A stretch of 64,000 bases of DNA. It comes from Caprella mutica. Taxonomy: Eukaryota; Arthropoda; Malacostraca; Amphipoda; Caprellidae. Of this stretch, positions 20,807-31,640 are shown piece by piece. How positions within the stretch are numbered: position 1 is the first letter of the stretch; each line of letters opens with the position of its first letter. The stretch is taken from assembly GCA_947561585.1 (NCBI GenBank), contig CANNZV010000260.1, positions 186,001 to 250,000 on the forward strand, written 5' to 3'. Both the position numbers and the translations under genes were made by a program. The notes beneath the pieces were generated by a model. It did not search any database and had not been told where the DNA came from. It saw nothing but the letters and a program-made list of their open reading frames with translations.

Positions 20807-22214
20807 CACAGATCATTGAATATAGAAGATGTCCCACTCCTACGTGGACGCTAGTGGCCAAATAATTATTTAAGTGAGAGCTTATCAGCCAATCAGAGAG
20901 ATGCGTAACGTGACGTCACATATTTCAAACGTACTCACAAACGCAAGATATAAGAACATAATCAGGTATAGTACCTAGCAGACGACACAGAAATATGACG
21001 TCATCACAACAACACATTCCTTGTTTGTGACCGAGTGGCTTATAATTCCTCGTATTTGCATGTTAATATCGAGAAGTTTGAAGTCATTTTATAAGGGTTT
21101 CGTACAAAAGAAAAGCGAAAATGGCGATTGAACCTCAAAGTTGAATATATAGATATAATTCAGGTGTGATTTTATTGTTAATTTCTTTAACTTATCTATA
21201 AAAAATAGGGTCTTGAAAATATGCTACCTAGGAGCGTAAAGTAGTGCTAGTTAACTGCTAAATTGTAGTTCCTATGAATAACAAATAAGGAAAAAAATAA
21301 TGGAATACAATTTAACCAATGCCTAGTTAGTAATTGATCAGAAAAAAATTAAATTTAGAAGTGCTAAGTTTAAGTAGGTTTTCCCATATTTCAAAGTGTG
21401 GTCAGAGTCACCATTTCCAGTCATCCGGTGGTCACGTCAAACTATAGATTCTATCAGCTGATTACCATACCCTATGTTACTGTATCCTGCACAAACGGGT
21501 ATAAATATATACATAACAGTCATAGCTACATTTTCTTATACTTCCTATAAGCAGATATGGAAATTTTAATTTTCAGGAAAATAGGGTAATTAAAGTCGTA
21601 TATATTTTAATCTATATTTATTATAGAACAGAAAACAAGAATCGAAGTCGAAACTGAAATATTTCAAGCAAACTGAAGAGTGTCTTATTAACTGTTCAGT
21701 CTCAACGCCATTGTGCAAGCCTTTAGCCACAGATAGTCATCATATTTTCTGAATAAAAACAACTTGTACCCATCTTTAGATGTATTGGTACAAAAGAAAA
21801 ATGAACATTTTCACCAGTTAACTTTGATTAAAGATAAGAAAATTATTGAATTAGGCAGAAAATACAGCGCACACCCTCCGCTCATGATATTGCATCAGAA
21901 ATAAACCAAAAATTCAAATTCGTACTGAACACACACACGTACAAAACATGTACAGAACAGAAATAATTATATTGTTTATAAATGTATAGTTTTATTATCA
22001 GTTTAATATCCTAAATAAATGTTTTGATTTTAAATAGCATATTTAAATTCAATAGTATTCTCTTTTTGTCGTTTTTTGAATAATTAAAACAAAATAATGT
22101 ATCAATCGTAGACAACTCCAAGGATACGTCACGTTACGCACTCCTCCGATGCCAAGTGTCGCTAGAAAATTGAAAATACTGTAGTGGGATATCTTCTATA
22201 TTCAATGATCTGTG
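20807..22214. mobile_element. 1408-bp TIR element inserted in the 5' LTR
   Basis: The left end (cacagatcattgaatatag at 20807) is matched by the reverse complement at the right end (ctatattcaatgatctgtg to 22214). Both sides are flanked by GTATTGT (20800-20806 and 22215-22221), a 7-bp target duplication. A second inverted block, 'gcgtaacgtgacgt', occurs at about 20903 and, inverted, at about 22125-22140. The interior has no open frame above noise, so the element is non-autonomous. Confidence 0.8.
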
Positions 22215-22323
22215 GTATTGTCCTGTATCTCAAGCTACGAGGTTGTGTCAATATCCTCTCTCTCTACACTTACCCTTACAATTACAACATCTGGCGACAA
22301 GGATAGACAGTGATTAATTAAAA

Positions 22324-23262
22324 ATGTCGACTCCTACTGATCTGAATAACTATTCCAAGTGTTTTAATCCTAAATTGGAGAGTGTAGATGAATTTATTGC
22401 TCGTTTTAAACTTCAAAACAAGAAAGCTTTGGCGACTGAGGATAGTGATGGTGCAACAATAATAGCTAACTCGCTGTCTATAAACATTATTACAAACCTA
22501 CAACGCCGTCTGCAACCTATTTCTATAAATGATGCTACATACGAACAAATAGAAACTCATCTATTGGCTGCGTATAGACAAAAGAAAACTTTCATTGGAG
22601 CTTCTGTTGCGTTTATAAATAGGAAACAGAAGACTGATGAATCTATTGAAGAATATTCAAAATCTTTGAACGAATTGGCAACTCAGTGCAATTACAAAGC
22701 ATGTTGTAGAGATGAAAGACTGCGCGACATTTTTCTGAGCGGAATTAGAATGAAGAAAGTTCTAACATCACTAATTACAGATTCTACTATTGAAAGTAAA
22801 TCTTTTCAAGACTGTGTGACTTCAGCAAAATTAATTGAGCAAGCACTTCGTGATGTTGAAGATATAAATCCTGATGAAAAACTGTACCATCAAGCAACTA
22901 ACAGTGTCGAAGAAATTAATAAAGTACAACTGAATAGAACTGACGGCGGAAATCTACATGCGAATAAAGTACCTGCAAATTATACATGTATTCGTTGTGA
23001 AACAAAGACGAAACATTTTGCAAACAACTGTTTTGCGCTTAATATTACTTGCAACAACTGCTCTAAGAAAGGTCATCTGGCGAAAGTTTGCAAGACTAAA
23101 GGGAACGTTCGTTATGTGACAAGTAATCTTAACAACATAAGAGCTTCAAATCAAACAAATGAAGAGGAAGAAGATCCTGCGCAATATGTCACCATAAACC
23201 AAATAGCTCCCGATTGTGAAACTGATGTTGGTAATAAGAATATTAATTCTTTTTATAAATAG
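22324..23262 (+). CDS. gag: Retrotransposon Gag (two zinc knuckles)
   Basis: A 312-residue structural protein that packages the element's RNA in cytoplasmic particles. The start is the first ATG 32 bases after the primer-binding site begins. The first ~180 residues look like a retrotransposon capsid region (VAFINRKQKTDESIEEYSKS). At residues ~222-255 there are two knuckles: CIRCETKTKHFANNC (an expanded C-x2-C-x5-H-x4-C) and CNNCSKKGHLAKVC (canonical C-x2-C-x4-H-x4-C). The double knuckle is typical of the mag group. It ends in TAG at 23260 and overlaps the protease frame by 47 bases, so pol would need translational frameshifting or a past indel. Confidence 0.85.
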   Translation: MSTPTDLNNYSKCFNPKLESVDEFIARFKLQNKKALATEDSDGATIIANSLSINIITNLQRRLQPISINDATYEQIETHLLAAYRQKKTFIGASVAFINRKQKTDESIEEYSKSLNELATQCNYKACCRDERLRDIFLSGIRMKKVLTSLITDSTIESKSFQDCVTSAKLIEQALRDVEDINPDEKLYHQATNSVEEINKVQLNRTDGGNLHANKVPANYTCIRCETKTKHFANNCFALNITCNNCSKKGHLAKVCKTKGNVRYVTSNLNNIRASNQTNEEEEDPAQYVTINQIAPDCETDVGNKNINSFYK

Positions 23263-23791
23263 GTTAGAACCGGTGCCAATTAATCATCATCCTGTACAAA
23301 TAAGTTGTAAGTTAAATACATTTTCTGTGGATTTTGAGATTGATACAGGTTCCTTTGTTTCAACTATAAATATTAATGATGTTAAGCAAATTAAATCAGC
23401 TGTCATACTTAATACTAAGAAACGAGCTAAAGGTTATAGTAACACAGTAATTAAATTTTTAGGGGAAGTTAGGTTGGAGGTTGAATTTAATAAGAATAAA
23501 GTTATACATACATTTTTGGTAGTAGCTTCTAATCAAAATTCATTACTTGGCAGAGATTTATGTGAGAAGTTGCAAATTAAAATGCTTTATCCTTATAATG
23601 AAACTAAACATATTAATTCAGTTGAACAATGTGATGTTTTAAACAAGTACAGTAAATATCTATCAAACGAATTTAAATCTGACGTGAAGCAGAAAGTTGT
23701 TTTCGACGTAAAACCGGATGTTCGTCCAATATTTTGCAAGTCTCGCTCTGTACCATTAAAACATAAGGATTTGGTAAAAAAAAAGAATTAA
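23216..23791 (+). pseudogene. pol: Retrotransposon pol, protease part (frame broken at 3' end)
   Basis: The frame carries an aspartic protease: FEIDTGSFVSTI holds the catalytic D-T-G and NSLLGRDLCEKL is the flap-side ILGRD-like motif. The following region leads into the start of reverse transcriptase (VVFDVKPDVRPIFCKSRSVP). It stops at 23789-23791, immediately after a run of nine A (23775-23783), while the RT frame continues in another frame across the same point. This is either a one-base loss in the A-run, which makes the copy defective, or a site read by ribosomal slippage. The first in-frame Met at 23216 is not a likely true start. Confidence 0.8.
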
Positions 23792-23823
23792 GCAGACTAG
23801 AAAGTTGTGGTATAATTACAAAG

Positions 23824-26433
23824 GTGTTTAATAGTAAATGGGCTGCCCCTACTGTAAATGTGTTGAAATCGAACAATACCATTCGAGTATGTGGAGATTA
23901 TTCTCTAACTATTAATAAATGTATGGATACAGTCCAATATCCTTTGCCCTCGGTTAACGATGTGATAATGAGAATGGGAAATCCTAAGATTTTCTTTAAA
24001 CTTGATTTACATAGTGCTTACTTACAGTTACCACTTGACGATGCGTCTAAAGAATACACGACTATAAATAAAACCGAGGGACTATTTGTTTATAACTATT
24101 TACCTTTCGGTGTTGCTAGCAGTCCAGCAATTTTTCAATCTGTAATGTGCAGAATACTATCGGGAATTGAGAATGTAATAATATATCAAGACGATATTCT
24201 CATCATGACTGATGACAAACAGAAACATGACCATGTATTAGACATGGTGTTAAATCGATTTATGACTCATGGACTAAAATTAAATGTTCAAAAGTGTGCC
24301 TTTTACGTAAAATCTATAAACTACTTGGGGCATATTTTTGATGCAAATGGCGTTCACACTGATTACAATAAAATCCGTGCTATTCTTGACGCACCTGCTT
24401 CATCCAATGTTAGTCAGGTACAAAGTTTCATTGGGTTGTGTAATTTCTATAAAAGTTTCATTCCCAATTTCAGTGAGACGTTCGCTCCTTTGTACAAGTT
24501 GTTAAAGAAAAATACCAAATTCTATTGGGATAGTTCTCATGATAACTGTTTTTCAGTAATTAAGAAACTTTTCAGTACACACAGGGTTTTGAGATTGTTC
24601 GATCCAAATTTGGACACAGTTCTAGAAACTGATGCATCTTCTGAAGGTGTTGGAGCATGTTTATTGCAATTACATAGTGATGGGTTATTCCCAGTTCAAT
24701 TCGCCTCGAGAACTTTAAACAACGTCGAAAGAAATTATTCCCAAATTGAGCGTGAAGGCTTAAGCGTTATCTATGGCTGTGAAAAATTTCGGTACTATCT
24801 ACTCGGAAATAGGTTCACAATAAACAATGATCACAAGCCTTTACAAAAGTTATTTGCCACTACATCTGATGTTCCTTCTATATGTTCAGCTCGCCTTAAG
24901 AGGTGGTCGTTGCGTTTATCTCAATTTATCTACGACTTTAAGTACACCAGAGGGGTAGACAACGTAAACAGTGATTTCTTGAGTCGTTTACCTTTGAAAG
25001 ATACGAATTCCGTAAATGAACCATACGAATTGATATTCGTAATTGATACCTTAAGCGCTATGCCTGTCACATGTAATGATATCAAACTCAGTACAAATTC
25101 AGATAAAGATCTATGTTTGGTAAAGGAATTTATAAAGTACGGTTTCCCTACTAAAGTAAATGATATATGTAATACATTCAAATCTGTTTCTGAGTCTTTA
25201 TCTATTATTAAGGGTTGTATCATGTATAACAACCGAGTTTTCATTCCCGTTCCTTTAAGACCAGCAGTTTTAAAACAATTTCACGAAGGTCACCCTGGCA
25301 TTAATGCAATGAAGCAGGTTGTACGGTCATTAATCTGGTATCCAGGCATTGATGTTGATATACATGATACAGTTCAAAATTGCTCCATTTGTATTAGCAA
25401 TCGAAACAGACCACCACAAAAGTGTAATGCAGAATGGCCAAAAGCTGAACGTGAATGGTCGAGGATTCACATCGATCATTTTTTCGTAGAAAATAAAATT
25501 TTCCTGTTGGTGGTTGATTCGTTATCGAAATATATCGAATGTGAGATAGTTAGAGACACGGCATCTAAGGAAACTATCGAAACATTAAGAATGATTTTCA
25601 GTCGAAATGGACTCCCCGATACCATTGTTTCCGATAATGCTACCTCTTTCACGTCAGAGGAATTTAAAGATTTCTTGCTAAAGAATTGCATAAATCATAT
25701 CACACCTCCACCCTACTCCCCTGCTTCCAATGGCCAAGCAGAAAGATCCGTTCAAGTTGTTAAAAAACTTCTGAAAAAGAATAATTCTGGTTCAATCAAA
25801 AGTAGGTTAGCTAATTGTTTGCTGTATTACAGAAATACCCCTCACTCTGTAACCAATGTACCACCTTCTGTAGCATTAAACAAAAGAAGATATGTTACTA
25901 TTAAAGAACGGATTAACCCGTCATTTGTACCAACTATTAAATCTCCTCCTAAATCTTTTCCATCATTTAATGTGGGTGATAAGGTGTTAGCATTAAATTT
26001 GAGGGAGGGTAGAAAATGGTTGAAAGGAACGGTTGTGGAAAAGCACGGTCAGAATGTGTACAGTGTGTTATTGCATGATTATGAAGTTGTTTATAGACGT
26101 CACTCTAATCAACTATTGATGTGTAAATCAAATGATTACGAAGCTGTGCCGTCTGATAATAGTATAACATTTGATCTAAATTCTAATAGAGATTTTCCTC
26201 CACTAAATCTTCAACCAGTTTCTCTAAATATAAGTTCTGATAACTCTAATAATTTAATTAGTAGTGAACTATCTATGTTCAATAATCCTGATGCTGATGA
26301 TTCCAATTCGGATGTATCAAATACTAGTAATCCTAATACTGAACATTTGGTTACTGCTAAGAATACTGATGTTTTATTAAGAAGATCAGCTAGAATACCT
26401 AAGCCGGTAGAAAGATATATTGAGAAATGTTAA
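23824..26433 (+). CDS. pol: Retrotransposon pol: reverse transcriptase, RNase H, integrase
   Basis: An 869-residue open frame. Reverse transcriptase has IRVCGDYSLTIN, FFKLDLHSAYLQ, LPFGVASSPAIFQ, the catalytic YQDDIL box and NYLGHIF. RNase H begins at LETDASSEGVGACLLQ and includes FASRTLNNVERNYSQIE and NDHKPLQKL. Integrase has an HHCC-type zinc region (HEGHPGINAMKQ, then CSICISN), then the D-D-E core: IHIDHFF, TIVSDNATSF and SPASNGQAERSVQ. The C-terminal part has a GDKVLALN chromatin-binding-like segment and a Ser/Asn-rich tail ending RRSARIPKPVERYIEKC. The coding frame itself is intact, but its true N-terminus lies upstream in the frame-disrupted region, so the Met at 23824 is only the first Met. 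Confidence 0.92.
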   Translation: MFNSKWAAPTVNVLKSNNTIRVCGDYSLTINKCMDTVQYPLPSVNDVIMRMGNPKIFFKLDLHSAYLQLPLDDASKEYTTINKTEGLFVYNYLPFGVASSPAIFQSVMCRILSGIENVIIYQDDILIMTDDKQKHDHVLDMVLNRFMTHGLKLNVQKCAFYVKSINYLGHIFDANGVHTDYNKIRAILDAPASSNVSQVQSFIGLCNFYKSFIPNFSETFAPLYKLLKKNTKFYWDSSHDNCFSVIKKLFSTHRVLRLFDPNLDTVLETDASSEGVGACLLQLHSDGLFPVQFASRTLNNVERNYSQIEREGLSVIYGCEKFRYYLLGNRFTINNDHKPLQKLFATTSDVPSICSARLKRWSLRLSQFIYDFKYTRGVDNVNSDFLSRLPLKDTNSVNEPYELIFVIDTLSAMPVTCNDIKLSTNSDKDLCLVKEFIKYGFPTKVNDICNTFKSVSESLSIIKGCIMYNNRVFIPVPLRPAVLKQFHEGHPGINAMKQVVRSLIWYPGIDVDIHDTVQNCSICISNRNRPPQKCNAEWPKAEREWSRIHIDHFFVENKIFLLVVDSLSKYIECEIVRDTASKETIETLRMIFSRNGLPDTIVSDNATSFTSEEFKDFLLKNCINHITPPPYSPASNGQAERSVQVVKKLLKKNNSGSIKSRLANCLLYYRNTPHSVTNVPPSVALNKRRYVTIKERINPSFVPTIKSPPKSFPSFNVGDKVLALNLREGRKWLKGTVVEKHGQNVYSVLLHDYEVVYRRHSNQLLMCKSNDYEAVPSDNSITFDLNSNRDFPPLNLQPVSLNISSDNSNNLISSELSMFNNPDADDSNSDVSNTSNPNTEHLVTAKNTDVLLRRSARIPKPVERYIEKC

Positions 26434-26742
26434 ATGTATAAGTATATATGGAGATCTTGTTTTGAACTATTTAAAAAAAAGGATTAGTTTCTTGTATTAA
26501 ATATATACTGTTACTTCACATTCAATTATTCATATTATATTATTTTTTTAAATGAAGTTTGTAATTAAAATATCTTGTGGTGGAGGAAGTCCCACCGTTT
26601 TTGTTATTATTTTTTATTTATTTATATTTCTTAAGTCTTTTCAAGGCAAATTTAATTATGTAAGAATATTATTTCTATGGTTTAAATCAATGTTATTATA
26701 ATTAATATATTTGTATATATACTTACCCTTACAATTACAACA

Positions 26743-26961
26743 GAAACGTTTATATATACTTTAGGAAACAATTAATATCTCATATGGAGGCTGAAAATGC
26801 ATTGTTTGCTTGTAAAATCCAAAATTTAAAATGAAAACAAAAAGTGTCCCAAGAAACAATGCATCCCAACTACGGGTACCATTGGCTCAACAGTGGCAGC
26901 AACGGGCGATGGTTTGCTGGTGCTAAGAGGCATTGGCCCAATGCTGACTGCCAATGCTTAA
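26743..26961. repeat. Fragment of the TTGGCCCA repeat family, left of the pogo-like element
   Basis: Words such as attggctcaac, ggcattggcccaatgctg and actgccaatgc at 26878-26957 belong to the same family as the 19.6-20.6-kb and 32-33.7-kb blocks. The pogo-like transposon is inserted at the TTAA at 26958, and the same family resumes after its right end (31958-32070). The short open frame at 26844 is a by-product of the repeat. Confidence 0.6.
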
Positions 26962-27787
26962 AGGGGCAGTTCAGTCAAAATCAAACTTTCGCCAAATTGG
27001 TCCTAAATCGATTTAGTATATTTATTTATGTAACATTAGAATATTCGTTGATTTTAGAAATGTTTATATAAAAAGTATATTGTAAATTAGTGGCGCCGTC
27101 TGTGGACTGCGGTGGACCGCGTAACTAATCATTGTAGTACGTAAACAAAATGATAACCAGTCCCAGACTTGAATCGGTTATTAACTTATGAAAATGGTGA
27201 AAAGAATTTGTGAAATTGAAAACTGTCCTTCGAATCAATTAGATTTAGTTTTGAAAAGAAAACCATATCTTCATAAATTACCTGTTAATACTGTTGATAG
27301 AAAAATTGTTCACATGTTATCAGCTGTAAAATATAAACAAATAGTACAGACTGGTGGCGCCATCTGTAGGAGGACGCAGGAACTAAATCGAATCTATAAA
27401 ATATGATAAGGTAAGTTCCGCATCGCCGGTCAGTTCACAACTTCGGTCATTCAGCGGGTACATTAATATTGTAGATTCAGTAATTAGTCAACGAAGAAAA
27501 AAGAAGACTAATAAAGTAGTGTCACTATACCTTTCAGTGCTTGAGAAGTTTCGTGGTGCTTAACTTCATGAATATTGTTTAAAAATGAATATAATTGTAG
27601 AGCACTGATTCTTCACACCGTATTCAAGCAAATTTATCCAAATTCATCTATTATGAAATCTGTCGATGTGTTTGTTTCGATCGTGTAAACGCGCGAGCTC
27701 ATGTTCCAAATTTTGTTTTGAAATGTGTTGCTTTATATGTTGTTAAGTGTTTCCCTATAAACTGTACTATAATGATATAAAGTCATG

Positions 27788-27886
27788 AACGACGAAGTGA
27801 ATCGGTTTTAACACTTTATTCATATCATCGGTCACTTGACCGACAAAGTGAAATACAATTTCTCTTCATCGGTCATAAAAAAATAA
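27788..27886. repeat. GACCGA-type motifs, left subterminal cluster
   Basis: Variants of gaccgacaaagtgaaat and its reverse complement (catcggtca) occur four times in about 100 bases (catgaacgacgaagtgaatc; catcggtcacttgaccgac; catcggtcat). They resemble the right-hand cluster at 31491-31640 and may be transposase-binding sites. Confidence 0.5.
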
Positions 27887-28794
27887 TCTTTTTCTTATTC
27901 ATTCATTCCACTGCATTAATCAATTAAAAACATTGCTAATTTTACCGTGAAGCTTTAAACCTAATGAAGTAAATGCTTACTTATATAGGATATATTGCGT
28001 TATCATATGTATATTAGGTATTTGTTATTTTTCAATAAAAGTGATATCAAAGTTATTTTTTGTTTATTATTCCATGAAAACATTTTCTATCTTTTCTAAT
28101 TAGGTAGGTATTTAAATTTTTCTAGAGTGAAAATGATAACCAAAGCCATTAGCGTATAGTATTTCAGAGGAACACACGTAGTACCGAGGTGTAAAATTCC
28201 TCCCAAGCCTCACCTCAAAAAACCATAGGTTAGACCCCAATATTAATGCAAGTTATTTTAGAAACCAAAAAATGAATCTAGATCGTTATTTATAGAGTTT
28301 TCTTTGTCTTTTTCCAAAATTTCAGTGCTTTATAAATGTATTTTACTCAATAGGTACCTAACTTGGTTGCTCAGCCTCACAGTAGGTATCGCTTCAAGTA
28401 TTTGTTTTATAGTTTGAAACATCATTATTTGTGCCTTTAATCACATGCATTAATAATTTTTATTAATGATATTTCCGTCTGCTTTTTGATGAATTTTTGT
28501 CATCTCTTTTTTCACTTTGTAAAATTTGTATTAGGCTCCCCTCAAAAGAGAATTCACAGAAAACTGGTTCAATATGCCGTTGCTAATTATTTTCATCTAG
28601 TTTTATCATTCTAAATTACACCATATATTTCAATTACTGTGCATCAGACAGACATCTCCAATAAATGTGCTTTTCTCTGGGCCGATTTTCTTTCACACCC
28701 AGTTTTGGTAGGAACGAGTAGTCTCACAACATCACTTTCTCATTTTTTACAGATTTATAACTATAAGAACCAAAAGTAATACTAAACTTTAAAA

Positions 28795-31174
28795 ATGGCT
28801 CCAAATAAATTTAAAGATAAATATAACGAGAAGTCAATGTTAGAAGCTGTTGCTGAAGTTAATAACAAAATGTTGAGTCAACGGCAGGCTGCAGATAAGT
28901 ATGGAGTGCCTCAATCCACCATAGCTGATAGAGTCTCCGGTCGATATGCTCCAGCAATTCTAACAGGAGGTTTGTGTATTATAAAGACTTTCTGGCAACC
29001 TATGTTTTTTCACGTTTCAAGAATCATTTATTTCATTTACAGGGCAAAAGAGAAAGTTGTCTAAGGAACAAGAAAAGAGATTGATCAAATTCATGAAATA
29101 TAGAGCACGTATAGGAAATGGAGTTACAAGGCCTGCTATAGTAAATCTCATAAAAGACGTGCTGGATAAGGCTGAAAGAGATTCAGATCAAAATTTCACC
29201 AATTATGATCGTTTATTTAGATTTAATATGCCATCCAAGAGCTGGGTCCATAGATTTGTTACAAGACACAGAGATGAAGTATCTGTGAGGACACCAGAGC
29301 AACTAGGCCACATGAGAAAGAAGGTTTCAGAGAAGGATCTGAGGGATTGGTTTTCAAACTTGGAAAATTTTCTTTTATCAGAGCATCAAATCATAGCGAA
29401 AGATTTTTTCATTCCTCAGAACTCTCAGCGTATCTTCAACCTAGATGAAACAGGATTCCCTCTTGCTCCTGGTAATAAATTGAAAGTTGTGTCCGAGAAG
29501 GGAAGTAAAAATGTTTATAACGTATCTAGTGAATCAAAAGACCAGATTACGGTGTTGGGTTGTTGTTCAGCCAGTGGTGTCTGTAAGAAGCCTTTTGTGA
29601 TATTTCCAGGAATTCGTCCTTCTTACAACTTAAGGCAAGTAAACCCAGATAACTACGATGTTGGATACTCACCTAATGGGTGGATATCAAGTGATGCATT
29701 TTTCGGCTGGTTTGCGAATTTGTTCTACCCTTCCATCAAAGATTCGGTTGAATTTCCTGTAATTGTTTTTATGGATGGTCATAGCACGCATATTAACGTT
29801 GCCGTGGCAGAGTTTTGTAGAAACAATTCGATTATTTTGTTTTGCTTCTTGCCTCATGCATCACATATCATGCAACCACTTGATATAAGTGTATATGGGC
29901 CACTTAAAAAGTATTGGAACACAGCCGTTAACGACTTCAAATGCAACTATAATCAAATGATGAGTAAGAATTGTTTCTTTACTGTTTTCAATGGTGCATG
30001 GGACAAGTGTAAGAGAAACATGCAAAATATAATTTCAGGATTTCGTAAAGCTGGTTTGATTCCTTACGACCCCAACGCAATTGATTACTCGAAATTAATT
30101 AATGAGGAAAATGCAGCGAGAGAATTCAACAAAGAAGTACCGTATAGCACAGCCCAACAAAGTCTTGCATTCATGAGGGCTCTGAAACTATTTGATAAAT
30201 ATCTTACTGCTAGCAATATCGAACAGTTCAGAACCAGGTACAGCGAGGGATATGACATCGATGACAGGACTGATAAAGGTCAGATGTACTCTATATACAG
30301 AGAACTAAAGGAATTGACAGAAGGTAAAGATGACTGCACATTGACAGAACTGACAGCCAACAACGCTCAAATTCCTTCTGCTGCTGCACTCTTTACGAAA
30401 TCTATTACCAGCGAAGAAGTAATAGAAGACTGCAATGAACCTGACAATTCAATTGAGGATAATGATCCACCTCTTGAACGAAATATAAACAATATTTCCA
30501 CAATTGAAATTCCCATGCCCACCACATCTTCTGCACCCGACGAAGAAGGAATAATCATCATTCAGAGGGAGAGTACTCCAAATAAGGATTCAACTAGATC
30601 GGAAACTTTTAATAATTCTACAAATCCCCGATTTTATGGGAACTGGGAATATTCCCCATTTAAGAAATATCTAAAGATTGATGAAAGTGTCGTAATGTCA
30701 AGAAAGGAAACACGAAGTAAACCCAATCGTCCCCCTGCTATAAGTGGCTCAGATTACTTTAAGAGTTTAGTTGATAAGCAAGAGAAGAAAGAATCAGAAT
30801 TACGAAAGAAAAAAGAAAGACAAGAAGAAAGAAATAAGAAAAAACATGAAAAACTGACGAAAGGGAAAAAGACTGTAGTATGCTCTCAGCAAAGAGAGAG
30901 CATCGAAATTGTATACGATGATGACTCAGATGATGATAACGCTATCGAAAATTCAAACGAATGTCATGCATGTGGAGGAGATGAAAATCAAGAGGACGCA
31001 GATGCCTGGATGGGATGTAATGCATGTCCTAGATGGTATCATAAATTCTGTTTGGGTGAAGAATACGAAAATCTGGGACTAACAGAGATGATGAAGAAGA
31101 GATTTATATGCAAATATTGTAATAAATCAAACAAAAAGATAAATGTGATAAATATATATGATTTTGATCTATAG
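28795..31174 (+). CDS. Pogo/Tigger-like transposase with C-terminal PHD finger (two exons)
   Basis: Exon 1 (28795-28969) encodes an N-terminal helix-turn-helix of the pipsqueak/CENP-B type (LSQRQAADKYGVPQSTIADR). A 73-base intron (GTTTGT...TTTACAG) joins it in frame to exon 2 at 29043, giving TGGQKRKLSKEQEKR. A second helical DNA-binding region follows (PSKSWVHRFVTRH). The DDE_1 catalytic core shows IFNLDETGF, VFMDGHSTH and HIMQPLDISVYGPLKKYW, a D-D-D arrangement as in pogo/Tigger transposases. The tail is charged (KKKERQEERNKKKHEKL) and ends in a Cys4-His-Cys3 PHD finger starting CHACGGDENQEDADAWMGC, with WYHKFC and CKYC. The total is about 768 residues, longer than a plain Tigger transposase because of the tail. 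It should cut and paste the element in the nucleus. The PHD finger could bind histone tails (inference). Confidence 0.85.
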
Positions 31175-31490
31175 TTACGTGTGTGATAGTATATATGTAG
31201 TGACTCGTGATATCTATATATATCATTATATCTAGTTAGTATCTTCTTTTAGTTGTTAATTCCGGTGAGCCGTATCACGGAATATTTGTCATAAAATATC
31301 ATTAAGGATACATACATATGACACAATTTTATTTATCATTCATTTTATATATTGAGTTTATTTATACAAAACATGTAGGTACCTTATTATTAGTTGATTT
31401 ATAATAGGGAATAAACTATAAAAAAAAACATATTTAAGTGGTATTATTAACCATCATCACATTCATACTTTAGATAGAACGAAAAAAAGG

Positions 31491-31640
31491 TGACCGAATC
31501 ATTGAATTTCATTTCGAAACTGACCGATCATGTGAATATCTTAAATGAAATCTGACCGACCATGTGAATTTCTGATATGAATTCTGACCGACCATGTGAA
31601 TTTCTCAAATGAAATCTGACCGAAGTTGTGAATTCCGTTG
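31491..31640. repeat. GACCGA tandem repeats, right subterminal cluster
   Basis: Five units of about 33-36 bases, each starting with (c)tgaccga and containing 'catgtgaat' (for example ctgaccgaccatgtgaat), lie between the transposase stop and the right terminal repeat. The spacing is regular. They share the GACCGA-n-GTGAA word with the left cluster. Confidence 0.7.

Larger units (their letters stand above)
20687..26742 (+). mobile_element. Ty3/gypsy (mag-like) LTR retrotransposon, interrupted 5' LTR
   Basis: The internal part is nearly complete: gag (22324-23262), protease (frame open 23216-23791) and RT-RNase H-integrase (23824-26433). A probable primer-binding site, TGGCGACAAGGATAGAC, begins at 22292, just after the 5' LTR end. 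The 5' LTR probably starts at 20687 (tgttcgtgtaaggg) and ends at 22289, with a foreign 1.4-kb element inserted at 20807-22214. Its terminal 22 bases (22268-22289) recur at 26721-26742, marking the 3' end. The rest of the 3' LTR does not visibly match the 5' LTR, so one of them is rearranged. A purine tract (ggtggaggaag) precedes the putative 3' LTR at about 26580. Two knuckles in Gag and this primer site suggest the mag lineage. Confidence 0.75.

Noticed and set aside
26844..27406. Two small open frames between the retrotransposon and the transposase
   Set aside because: The first is TTGGCCCA repeat; the second lies in the pogo-like element's 5' region and shows no recognisable domain, though its basic Cys-containing peptide could be residual coding sequence.
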